Below, piece after piece: positions 8,259 through 16,309 of a stretch of DNA of 64,000 bases. Position numbers and translations under genes: made by a program. The notes below the pieces were generated by a model. That model was given only the letters and a program-made list of their open reading frames with translations, did no database searches and was not told the DNA's origin. Positions within the stretch are counted from its first letter, which is position 1, and the number at the start of each line of letters is the position of its first letter. Source of the stretch: DATBVX01 sp963705495. Lineage in GTDB: Bacteria > Pseudomonadota > Gammaproteobacteria > Steroidobacterales > Steroidobacteraceae. The stretch covers positions 62,001-126,000 of the forward strand of contig CAVPJQ010000015.1 in assembly GCA_963705495.1 (NCBI GenBank), written 5' to 3'.

Positions 8259-9083
8259 ATGAAGCACCTATCGACCCTGCTCATGATCCTTGGCATCGCA
8301 ATCCTGACCGCCTGCCAACAGAAGCCGGCCGCTCCGGCCGCCGCAACCGCAGCGACGAGCGCGCCCGTCGTGCTCATCAACGGCAAGCCGATATCGACCG
8401 AGACGTTCGATTTCTACGTCAAGATGCGTGCGAACAAGTCCGCCTCCGAGCTCACGCCCGACCAGAAGGAACAGCTCCTCGACGAGTTGATTCGCATCGA
8501 GCTCACTGCTCAGCAGGCCACCAAAGAAGGGCTCGACAAACAGCCCGAAGTCGCGAACCGCCTCGATCTCACTCGCCAGAACGTGTTGGCCGATACCGTG
8601 TTCCAGAACTATCTCAAGGGCAAGACGCCGACCGAGCAGGAGCTGCGCGCGGAGTACGAGTCGCAGGTCGCCGCGATGCCGAAGACCGAATACAAAGCAC
8701 GCCACATCCTGGTCGCGACCGAGACCTACGCACAGACGATCATCGACAAGCTACAAAAGGGTGGCGACTTTGCCGCCATCGCTCGCAAGGAGTCGATGGA
8801 CGATTCCAAGAACCAGGGCGGTGAGATCGGCTGGTTCACGCCTGCCAAGATGGTGCCAGCCTTCGCGGAAGCGACAGCGGCACTCAAGAAGGGTGAGATC
8901 ACGACCAAGCCGGTGCAGACACAATACGGCTGGCACGTGATCCAGCTCGAAGATACGCGTGAGGTGTCAGCTCCGGAGTTCGAGCAGGTCAAGGACCGGC
9001 TCGGACAGATCGTGCAGCAGAAGAAGCTCCAGGCGTACATCGACGAGCTCAAGAAGACCGCGACGATCGAGAAGAAGATCTAG
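8259..9083 (+). CDS. Peptidyl-prolyl cis-trans isomerase lipoprotein (parvulin, PpiC/PrsA type)
   Basis: 274 residues. The N-terminus is a lipoprotein signal with lipobox LTAC (Cys19), so the protein is probably anchored to a periplasmic membrane face. It contains an N-terminal SurA-like chaperone helix region (about 40-135) and one parvulin domain (about 140-240) with the typical KARHILV start, GGDFAAIARKES, GGEIGWFTPAKMVPAFAEA and TQYGWHVIQLED. Role: periplasmic prolyl isomerase and foldase. ATG 8259 is selected because it directly starts the signal peptide. It is the last gene of the yciB-bolA run, ending at a hairpin before convergent ligA. Confidence 0.92.
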   Translation: MKHLSTLLMILGIAILTACQQKPAAPAAATAATSAPVVLINGKPISTETFDFYVKMRANKSASELTPDQKEQLLDELIRIELTAQQATKEGLDKQPEVANRLDLTRQNVLADTVFQNYLKGKTPTEQELRAEYESQVAAMPKTEYKARHILVATETYAQTIIDKLQKGGDFAAIARKESMDDSKNQGGEIGWFTPAKMVPAFAEATAALKKGEITTKPVQTQYGWHVIQLEDTREVSAPEFEQVKDRLGQIVQQKKLQAYIDELKKTATIEKKI

Positions 9084-9107
9084 CACCTGAAGTATGCGGC
9101 ATCTGAC

Positions 9108-9134
9108 CCGGGCCAAATGTCGCACATAGCCCGG
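9108..9134. terminator. Hairpin between convergent parvulin gene and ligA
   Basis: CCGGGC (9108-9113) pairs with GCCCGG (9129-9134); inside it ATGT (9117-9120) pairs with ACAT (9124-9127) around a three-base loop. The structure sits in the 61-base gap between converging genes and could stop transcription from both sides. No long T-run follows, so rho-independent function is not certain. Confidence 0.45.
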
Positions 9135-9144
9135 TGCGCTCTGT

Positions 9145-11190
9145 TCACGTCGACTTCGAGGTGGTGCCTACAAGCTCGCGGAATTGTGCTTCGTCGAGAA
9201 TGGTCACGCCGAGCTGCTCGGCTTTCTTGAGCTTCGAGCCCGCTTCGACACCCGCGACGACGTAATCGGTCTTCTTCGAGACACTGCCACTCACCTTGCC
9301 GCCAAGATCGAGGATGAGCTGCTGCGCCTGCTCGCGTGTCAGCTCCTGAAGCGTTCCCGTGAGCACAAAGGATTTGCCGGCCAGCGGCCTGGTGGCTACG
9401 GCGCCCTCGCGCGCCATGGCGGGCCAGCGGATGCCACCGCGCCTGGGATCGACCAGTGCTTCAATGACCTGTCGATTGTGCGGCTCATAGAAGAAGCGCT
9501 GCACGCTCGCCGCAATGACCGGCCCGATATCAGGGACTTCCTCGATCTGCTCGGCGCTCGCGTGCAGCATCGGCTGGAGGTCTCCAAAGTGTTGGGCCAG
9601 CGCACGCGCGGTAGCTTCCCCTACGTCCGGTATCCCGAGTGCGAGCAGGAAGCGCGGTAGTGTGGTCTTACGACTGAGCTCCAGGGCCTCGATCAGGTTC
9701 GCCGCTGACTTCTCTCCCATACGCTCGAGTTCTGCGAGCCGCTCGACGGTCAACGCATAGAGGTCCGCCGGTGTGCGCACGGTTCCGTTGTCTACGAGCT
9801 GATCAATGAGTTTCGTTCCCAGGCCTTCGATGTCCATGGCGTGACGGGATGCAAAGTGCCGCAACGCCTCCTTGCGCTGTGCGGGGCAGAAAAGGCCACC
9901 AGTGCACCTCGCAATGGCACGGTCAGGGAGGCGCTCGACCGCAGATCCGCACACCGGGCAGCGTTCGGGCAGGCGAACCGGTGCTGTCTGCGCCGGCCGC
10001 CGCTCGAGCACGACCTTCACGACCTCCGGGATCACATCGCCGGCGCGCCGGATCACAACCGTATCGCCGACACGAACGTCCTTACGCTCGACTTCGTCCA
10101 TGTTATGCAGCGTCGCGTTGCTCACCGTGACACCGCCGACGAACACCGGCTCGAGCTTCGCCACCGGCGTCAAGGCACCGGTTCTGCCGACGTTGAACTC
10201 GACCTCGCGCACAGTCGTGGTCTCCTCCTGCGCGGGAAACTTGTGGGCAACTGCCCAGCGCGGCGCTCGCGAGACGAAACCCAGGCGGCGCTGTGCCGCA
10301 AGGTCGTCGACCTTGTATACGACGCCATCGATCTGGTACGGCAGTTGTGTGCGCTTTGCTCCGATCGCGGCGTAGTACTCGAGGCATCCCTCCACGCCCT
10401 GCACGAGCCTGGCCTCGGCGGAGGTCTTCAGCCCCCAGTTGCGCAACGCTTGCAGCAATTCGTGCTGTCGCTGCGGAAGCGAGCCGCCCTCACTGAAGCC
10501 AACCCCGTAGAAGAAGATGTCGAGCGGCCGGTGTGCAGTGAGGCGAGGATCGAGCTGCCGCAGGCTCCCGGCCGCAGCGTTGCGCGGATTCACGAGCACC
10601 TTTTCTCCGCGTGCCTGCGCCGCGGCGTTGAAGCGCCTGAACCCCTCGATGGGCATGAACACTTCGCCACGCACTTCGAATACCCGAGGAAATCCCTGCC
10701 CTCGCAGGTGCAGCGGCACTGCCCGGATGGCTCTGAGATTGGCAGTGACATCTTCGCCCTTCGAGCCGTCGCCTCGAGTGGCGCCCTGCACCAGCTCGCC
10801 GGCCTCATAGGTGAGGCTCACCGCCAGACCATCGAGCTTGGGCTCAGCGGTGTAGTGCACGACGTTCACGCCTGGCTGGCGCTCCCTCACCCGTCGATCG
10901 AAATCGCGCACTTCCTCTTCGCTGAATGCATTGTCCAGGGACAGCATCGGTACGCGATGCTGCACTTCGCCGAATGCAGTAACGGGTTCACTGCCGACTC
11001 GCTGCGTGGGTGATCGCGGATCGACCAGCTCCGGGTGACGCTCCTCGAGCGCCTGCAGCTCGCGCAACAGACGGTCGTACTCGGCATCGGACACTTCGGG
11101 GTCGTCGAGCGCGTAGTAACGGTAATTGTGGTGCTCGATCGCCTCGCGCAGCTTTGCTGCGCGCTCTCGGTCCTCGCGCGATGCGGGCAT
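9145..11190 (-). CDS. ligA: NAD+-dependent DNA ligase LigA
   Basis: 681 residues, the normal LigA length. Seals nicks during replication and repair using NAD+. Domain order: Ia NMN-binding domain (HHNYRYYALDDPEVSDAEYDRL region, residues 20-42), adenylation domain with the AMP-accepting Lys in EPKLDGLAVSL (about residue 116), OB fold, Cys4 zinc finger (CPVCGS and CTGGLFCPAQ, about 408-435), helix-hairpin-helix repeats and a C-terminal BRCT domain (GKSFVLTGTL). The ATG at 11190 is seven bases after the zipA stop, so zipA and ligA are probably co-transcribed, as in many Gammaproteobacteria. Confidence 0.97.
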   Translation of the reverse strand: MPASREDRERAAKLREAIEHHNYRYYALDDPEVSDAEYDRLLRELQALEERHPELVDPRSPTQRVGSEPVTAFGEVQHRVPMLSLDNAFSEEEVRDFDRRVRERQPGVNVVHYTAEPKLDGLAVSLTYEAGELVQGATRGDGSKGEDVTANLRAIRAVPLHLRGQGFPRVFEVRGEVFMPIEGFRRFNAAAQARGEKVLVNPRNAAAGSLRQLDPRLTAHRPLDIFFYGVGFSEGGSLPQRQHELLQALRNWGLKTSAEARLVQGVEGCLEYYAAIGAKRTQLPYQIDGVVYKVDDLAAQRRLGFVSRAPRWAVAHKFPAQEETTTVREVEFNVGRTGALTPVAKLEPVFVGGVTVSNATLHNMDEVERKDVRVGDTVVIRRAGDVIPEVVKVVLERRPAQTAPVRLPERCPVCGSAVERLPDRAIARCTGGLFCPAQRKEALRHFASRHAMDIEGLGTKLIDQLVDNGTVRTPADLYALTVERLAELERMGEKSAANLIEALELSRKTTLPRFLLALGIPDVGEATARALAQHFGDLQPMLHASAEQIEEVPDIGPVIAASVQRFFYEPHNRQVIEALVDPRRGGIRWPAMAREGAVATRPLAGKSFVLTGTLQELTREQAQQLILDLGGKVSGSVSKKTDYVVAGVEAGSKLKKAEQLGVTILDEAQFRELVGTTSKST

Positions 11191-11197
11191 CTGTGCT

Positions 11198-11962
11198 TCA
11201 GCTCAGGCGCGGACTCGCCGACTGGGTACGCGCGTGCCACTCCGCGACGCTGGCACGCAGATCCGCCAGGCGTTGGGCATTCAAGACCGCACCACGCTCA
11301 TCCTGCAGCACGCCCTGCAAGTCCTCCGCCAGGCGTCGTCCGGCGCCGATCATCTCCTCGACGAGCGCCGAAGCTTCGAGTGGCCCAGGCAGCACGGCGA
11401 ACAGGGTCACGCCTGGAAATCGGCGGCCCTCGATGCGTTCGAGATCAAATGTGCCTGGCTCCACGAGGCTCGCCACGCTGAAGATCGTCGCGCCGTCCGG
11501 TGCAATGCGATGGAAGATCGAGAACTTGCCGTGCTGCAGCCCGACGGCCTGCAGCGCTTCGACGAGCCGTCGACCCTCGAATCGCTCCAGCGGGGGCGCC
11601 GTCAATCGCAGGGTAATGATCTTCTCTTCGGGCGGCTCGATGCGCAGCGGCTCGGGACGCACGATCTCGGTATCGCCCAGCACCGGTTCGATGCGGGCGA
11701 AGGCTTCGGTCAAAACCGGAATCGTGTCAGCGGGCTCATCAGCTGCCGGAGCCGACTCGACAACCGGGTCCGAAAATGCAGGTTCGATGGCCTCCGACGG
11801 GATTTCCGCGCGCCGCCCCTGGAGCGTTGGCTCGACGAGCCTCTCCGGAAGCCTGCCGAGCTCGGAGTCCGACGCCTGGTGCTGCCGACGCGTTTCCCAC
11901 CACCACAGCCCGATCCAGAACAGGACTCCGAGGCCGAGCAGAATCCAGCGCAGTTCTGGCAT
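11198..11962 (-). CDS. zipA: Cell division protein ZipA
   Basis: 254 residues. ZipA tethers FtsZ to the inner membrane. The N-terminus has a single membrane anchor (residues 5-23, WILLGLGVLFWIGLWWW) followed by a basic stretch, a proline/acid-rich linker, and from about residue 125 the FtsZ-binding ZipA domain (ITLRLTAPPLERFEGRRLVEALQAVGLQHGKFSIFHR). Placement between smc and ligA is the standard order smc-zipA-ligA. Starts 11 bases after the smc stop. Confidence 0.95.
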   Translation of the reverse strand: MPELRWILLGLGVLFWIGLWWWETRRQHQASDSELGRLPERLVEPTLQGRRAEIPSEAIEPAFSDPVVESAPAADEPADTIPVLTEAFARIEPVLGDTEIVRPEPLRIEPPEEKIITLRLTAPPLERFEGRRLVEALQAVGLQHGKFSIFHRIAPDGATIFSVASLVEPGTFDLERIEGRRFPGVTLFAVLPGPLEASALVEEMIGAGRRLAEDLQGVLQDERGAVLNAQRLADLRASVAEWHARTQSASPRLS

Positions 11963-11973
11963 GAGAGGCGCGG

Positions 11974-14900
11974 CTACATGGCCGCCATGCGCACGGCTTC
12001 GTCGACGTCGACCGCAACCAGCCGTGAGACGCCCGGCTCGCTCATGGTCACGCCGATGAGCTGCGACGCGAGCTCCATGGTCGCCTTGTTGTGCGTGATG
12101 AACAGGAACTGCACACGCTGCGACATGTCGCGCACGATCTCGCAGAACCGGCCCACATTGTGATCGTCCAGCGGGGCGTCGACTTCATCGAGGAGGCAGA
12201 ACGGCGCCGGGTTCAGGTCGAATATCGAGAACACGAGGGCGACCGCGGTGAGAGCCTTCTCGCCCCCTGACAGCAAGTGAATCGTACTGTTGCGCTTTCC
12301 CGGCGGCCGGGCCATCACGGCCACCCCGGCGTTCAGGATGTCCTCCCCGGTCATCTCCAGATAAGCGTGTCCTCCGCCGAACAGGCGCGGGAATTTTTCC
12401 TTCAGGCCCGCGTTGATGCGATCGAAGGTGTCCTGGAAGCGCTGGCGCGTCTCCTTGTCGATGCGGCGAATCGCCGACTCCAGGGTCGTAAGGGCTTCGG
12501 TGAGGTCGGCAAATTGCCGGTCGAGATATTCTTTGCGCTCGGATTGCTCCTTGAATTCGTCGATCGCCGCCAGATTCACCGAACCGAGGCGCGCAATACG
12601 CTCGGTCGTCTCCGTGAGGCTCAGCTCCCAGGCTGCGATGGTTGCCTCTGGCATCAGCCCGCCCAACACCGTCTGCAGGTCAAAGCGGGTTACAGCAAAC
12701 TGTTCCGCGAGCGACTCACGACGCACGCGTATTTCCTGAGCCGCGAGGCGCGCCTGTTCCATCGCGCTACGCATTTCATCGACGCTGGTTTCGCAGCCGA
12801 TCCGCTGCTCCTCCAGGCCGCGCAAGGCAGCCTCGGCTGCTTCCAGCGACTCGCGGGCCTCGCGCAATTCCTGATCGACTGTCACCTTCTCAGAGAGCGC
12901 CTGTTCCAGCGACCGCTCCATTTCTACCAGCGGTGTGGCGGCGCCTTGAATCTGGCTCTCGAGCTCGAGGCGCCGCGCTTCGAGTTGCGCGAGTTGCGTA
13001 CGCATCCGTTCCAGCGCCGCCAAGGTCGCGCTCTGCGCTGCACGGCGCGATTCGAGCTGAATCTCCACGTCGCGCGCCCGGGAGCGATCCCTTTCCGATC
13101 GGGAACGGGCTGCCGAAAGATCGGCGCGCAAACGCTCGCGCTCGGCCTCCAAAGCGGGATGTTGCCCCTCGAGCCCGCGCATCGTGGCAACGGCTTGCTC
13201 GAGTCTCGTTCGCGCTGCCTGCAGATCCTGTTCTGCGGCCCGGACCTGCCCGTCCAGGATAGCGTGCTCATCGACCAGGGCCTCGACCCGCGATGCGGTC
13301 TCGCTTGCCCGCTCGCGCGAGGCGTCGAGCTGTGCGCTCAGCCCGGAATGCTCGGCGTGCCGTCGATTGACATCTGCCTGCAGGGTGTCGCGCTGCGTCT
13401 CAAGACCAACGGCGCGCGCCCGCGTATCCGCCAGCCGCCCCTCCAGGTCCCGAACTTCCTGCTCAGCCCGTGAAACCTCGGTGCGCAGTACGCGCAGGTC
13501 GTCCTCGCGCTCGATCACACCTGCGTGCGTGTCGCGATCACGGCTGACACGCAGCCACTGCTGGCCGATCCAGACGCCGTCACGCGTGATAATCGATTCC
13601 CCAGCATGCAACCAGGCACGACGCACGAGTGCAGCCGCCAGGTTGTCGACGGCATAGACCTCGCCCATGAGCGAGTTGAGTACTGCGGGACCTTCGACCT
13701 TGGTGAGCAGGCTTTGGGGCGGCAGCTGTCCACGCTCGCCGTCTTGCCCGATCAGGAAGCTCACCTGCCCGGCATCGAGCTGGTCGATCACTTCCGTGAC
13801 GGCATCGAGGCCATCGACACACACCGCCTCGAGATAATCGCCAAGGACGGTTTCAACCGCGCGTTCCCAGCCCTTCTGCACTCGAATCTGTTGTGCGAGG
13901 CGTGGCCGCCCCGCGAACGAGTGCGAGGCTAGCCATTCCATGACGCGGCCCTGCGCCTGCCCGAGAGCGGCCTGCTGCAGCGCCTCGAGAGAAACCAGCT
14001 GCCCCCGCGCCGCCTGCCATCTGGCCCGCGATTCGTTAAGCCGCGTATTGAGGTCGTTCTCCTGCGTTCGAGCCGCCTGCAGGTCTTGCAGCGCTCGCTC
14101 GAGCTCCTGGCGTGAGGTCTCGCTCGCATTGCGCGCGACCAGCTCCCGGTCGCTGAGTAGTTCGAGCTGAACCGCAACCTCACTTTCCTCAAGTACCCTG
14201 CGCTCGGACTGGACGGCGTCGAGCCGTGTTCGCAGATGGCCGAGTCGATTCTCGATCTCCTCGATGCGCGCGCGTTCCACCTGTGTGCTCTGTTCCGCCG
14301 CGCCGCATTCGCGCCCGTGCTCTTCCCAGCGCGCCTGCCAAACTTGCATGGCGGCTTCCACACCTTGCTGCTGATGTGCCGACGCTGTCTCACGCTCCCG
14401 CGCTGCCAGGTGGTCGGGCTCGAGGCTGCGCAGCGCTGACAACAATTCTTCGACCTGCGCCTCATCACGCCCGAGCTGAACCGCAAGCTCCTTGCTGCCG
14501 AGCTCGGTCTGTTCCAGGTCCGTGCGCTGCCTCTGGCGCAGCTCACGTGCGTGCTGAATCGACTGCTCGAGGCGGGTCGCGTCGGCACTGAGCTGGTAGT
14601 AGCTGGCCTGCACCTCGTTGAGGCGGTCCGTCTGTTCGGAATGGTGCGAGCGTGCCTTCTCGATCGAAGCTTCTACGGCACGCAGGTCGGCGAGTGCCGC
14701 CTGCATGCCCAGCTCGCGAGCACGAGTGGCCTGCTCCCGATTTGCGGTTTCAGCTTCGAGATCGCGCATCCGGAGAGCGAGCAGTTCGGCGCCCAGCTGG
14801 CGTTCTTCATCCTTCAGTACCTGGAAGCGTCGTGCCACCGCGGCCTGCCGCTGCAGGTGACGGATCTGCTTCTCTACTTCTTCACGCAGGTCGTTCAGCC

Positions 14901-15477
14901 GCTCCAGGTTCTCACGCGTGTGAGCGATGCGGTTCTCAGTCTCCCGCCGCCGCTCCTTGTACTTTGAGATCCCGGCCGCCTCCTCGATGAACGCGCGCAG
15001 GTCCTCGGGCTTCGCTTCGATCAGTCGCGAGATCATGCCCTGCTCGATGATCGCGTAGCTGCGCGAGCCGAGCCCCGTGCCCAAAAACAGTGCCGTGATG
15101 TCCTTGCGCCGGCAACGCGCGCCGTTGATGAGATAGACTGAGGTGCCGTCACGCGCTACCACGCGCTTCAAAGACACCTCCGCGTAACTCGCGTACTGAC
15201 CACCGATTGCGCAATCGCTGTTGTCGAACACGAGCTCGATAGAGGCGGTGCCGACCGGCTTGCGGGCGCTCGAGCCATTGAAGATCACATCCGCCATCGA
15301 GTCGCCGCGCAGGCGCGTCGCCGAGATTTCGCCCATCACCCAGCGCACGGCGTCGATGATATTCGACTTGCCGCAGCCGTTGGGGCCGATGATTCCGGTG
15401 AGATTGCTGGGAAAGTGGATCGAAGTTGGGTCGACGAAGGACTTGAAGCCGGCGAGCTTGATTCGGGTTAGCCGCAT
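11974..15477 (-). CDS. smc: Chromosome partition protein SMC
   Basis: 1167 residues. ATPase core of bacterial condensin. N-terminal head with Walker A GPNGCGKS (31-38), long coiled coil rich in Glu/Arg/Leu/Ala, hinge domain around residues 510-650 (AVETVLGDYLEAVCVD), second coiled coil, and a C-terminal head with signature LSGGEKAL and Walker B CLLDEVDAPLD. ScpA and ScpB are encoded about 8 kb away on the same strand. Having SMC-ScpAB rather than MukBEF argues against an enterobacterial host. The smc-zipA-ligA genes form one run; the divergent queF starts 92 bases upstream. Confidence 0.97.
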   Translation of the reverse strand: MRLTRIKLAGFKSFVDPTSIHFPSNLTGIIGPNGCGKSNIIDAVRWVMGEISATRLRGDSMADVIFNGSSARKPVGTASIELVFDNSDCAIGGQYASYAEVSLKRVVARDGTSVYLINGARCRRKDITALFLGTGLGSRSYAIIEQGMISRLIEAKPEDLRAFIEEAAGISKYKERRRETENRIAHTRENLERLNDLREEVEKQIRHLQRQAAVARRFQVLKDEERQLGAELLALRMRDLEAETANREQATRARELGMQAALADLRAVEASIEKARSHHSEQTDRLNEVQASYYQLSADATRLEQSIQHARELRQRQRTDLEQTELGSKELAVQLGRDEAQVEELLSALRSLEPDHLAARERETASAHQQQGVEAAMQVWQARWEEHGRECGAAEQSTQVERARIEEIENRLGHLRTRLDAVQSERRVLEESEVAVQLELLSDRELVARNASETSRQELERALQDLQAARTQENDLNTRLNESRARWQAARGQLVSLEALQQAALGQAQGRVMEWLASHSFAGRPRLAQQIRVQKGWERAVETVLGDYLEAVCVDGLDAVTEVIDQLDAGQVSFLIGQDGERGQLPPQSLLTKVEGPAVLNSLMGEVYAVDNLAAALVRRAWLHAGESIITRDGVWIGQQWLRVSRDRDTHAGVIEREDDLRVLRTEVSRAEQEVRDLEGRLADTRARAVGLETQRDTLQADVNRRHAEHSGLSAQLDASRERASETASRVEALVDEHAILDGQVRAAEQDLQAARTRLEQAVATMRGLEGQHPALEAERERLRADLSAARSRSERDRSRARDVEIQLESRRAAQSATLAALERMRTQLAQLEARRLELESQIQGAATPLVEMERSLEQALSEKVTVDQELREARESLEAAEAALRGLEEQRIGCETSVDEMRSAMEQARLAAQEIRVRRESLAEQFAVTRFDLQTVLGGLMPEATIAAWELSLTETTERIARLGSVNLAAIDEFKEQSERKEYLDRQFADLTEALTTLESAIRRIDKETRQRFQDTFDRINAGLKEKFPRLFGGGHAYLEMTGEDILNAGVAVMARPPGKRNSTIHLLSGGEKALTAVALVFSIFDLNPAPFCLLDEVDAPLDDHNVGRFCEIVRDMSQRVQFLFITHNKATMELASQLIGVTMSEPGVSRLVAVDVDEAVRMAAM

Positions 15478-15569
15478 GATGTCCCTGGGCTGACTCCGCA
15501 GGCGTGGTTCACGATGGCGGCGTAGTGTAAAGTAAATTCACTGTTGGTTCGATACGTTGCAGGCCTTCC

Positions 15570-15974
15570 ATGAGCGCACCGGCGAGCCGTGCGCAACCGA
15601 GCACGGCGCTCGAGACATTCCCCAACCCGCAGCGCGAGCGCGATTACACGATCCGGATGTCGATCCCGGAGTTCACGTGCCTGTGCCCGCGGACCGGACA
15701 GCCGGATTTTGCGACTCTCGAGCTCGAATACGTGCCTGATGCGACCTGCGTTGAGCTGAAGGCGCTCAAGCTCTACATCTGGTCGTTCCGCGATCGGGGC
15801 GCATTCCACGAAGCGGTGACCAACGAGATCCTCGATCACCTGGTGGGGACGGTCGCACCGCGCTTCATGCGCCTCACCGCCCGTTTCAATGTCCGCGGCG
15901 GCATCTACACCTCGGTCATCGCCGAACACCGCCAGCCCGGCTGGCAACCTGCGGCACAGATCACCCTTCCGTAA
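15570..15974 (+). CDS. queF: NADPH-dependent preQ0 reductase QueF, short form
   Basis: 134 residues. Reduces the nitrile of 7-cyano-7-deazaguanine (preQ0) to preQ1 in queuosine biosynthesis. The catalytic nucleophile is Cys39 in FTCLCPRTGQPDF, with the acid Asp46, and the QueF motif ELKALK follows. Its length matches the short unimodular class (as in Bacillus) and not the about 280-residue two-module enzyme of E. coli. ATG 15570 (MSAPASRAQPS) is used; the next ATG lies after the conserved start. The promoter region is shared with divergent smc but no clear hexamers are visible there. Confidence 0.93.
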   Translation: MSAPASRAQPSTALETFPNPQRERDYTIRMSIPEFTCLCPRTGQPDFATLELEYVPDATCVELKALKLYIWSFRDRGAFHEAVTNEILDHLVGTVAPRFMRLTARFNVRGGIYTSVIAEHRQPGWQPAAQITLP

Positions 15975-16062
15975 GCGCGAGCAGTGGCCGGCGGCGACTG
16001 CTGGACACTCACCCCCCGGCTATGCACAATTCGCGCGCCCCGAAGCTGCCCCACAGGACTGC

Positions 16063-16281
16063 ATGGCCAAAGAAGAAGCAATTCAGATGGAAGGCGAGGT
16101 CGTCGAGACCCTGCCAAACACGACATTTCGCGTGCAGCTGAAGAACGGGCACCTGGTGACGGCGCACATCTCCGGCAAGATGCGCAAGAACTACATCCGC
16201 ATCCTGACGGGTGACCAGGTGACGGTCGAAATGACGCCTTACGATCTCACCAAGGGAAGAATCATCTACCGCGGCCGTTGA
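16063..16281 (+). CDS. infA: Translation initiation factor IF-1
   Basis: 72 residues, the standard IF-1 length. Single S1/OB-fold protein binding the 30S A site during initiation. Residues read MAKEEAIQMEGEVVETLPNT, then the conserved VTAHISGKMRKNYIRIL and GDQVTVEMTPYDLTKGRI. The ATG at 16063 gives the canonical MAKEE start; the longer frame upstream overlaps queF and is not coding. It converges on clpA with 28 bases between them, keeping the clpS-clpA-infA neighbourhood of Gammaproteobacteria, although aat is not present here. Confidence 0.97.
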   Translation: MAKEEAIQMEGEVVETLPNTTFRVQLKNGHLVTAHISGKMRKNYIRILTGDQVTVEMTPYDLTKGRIIYRGR

Positions 16282-16309
16282 GCCGTGCATCTGCGGGTCG
16301 GTCCCCGCT

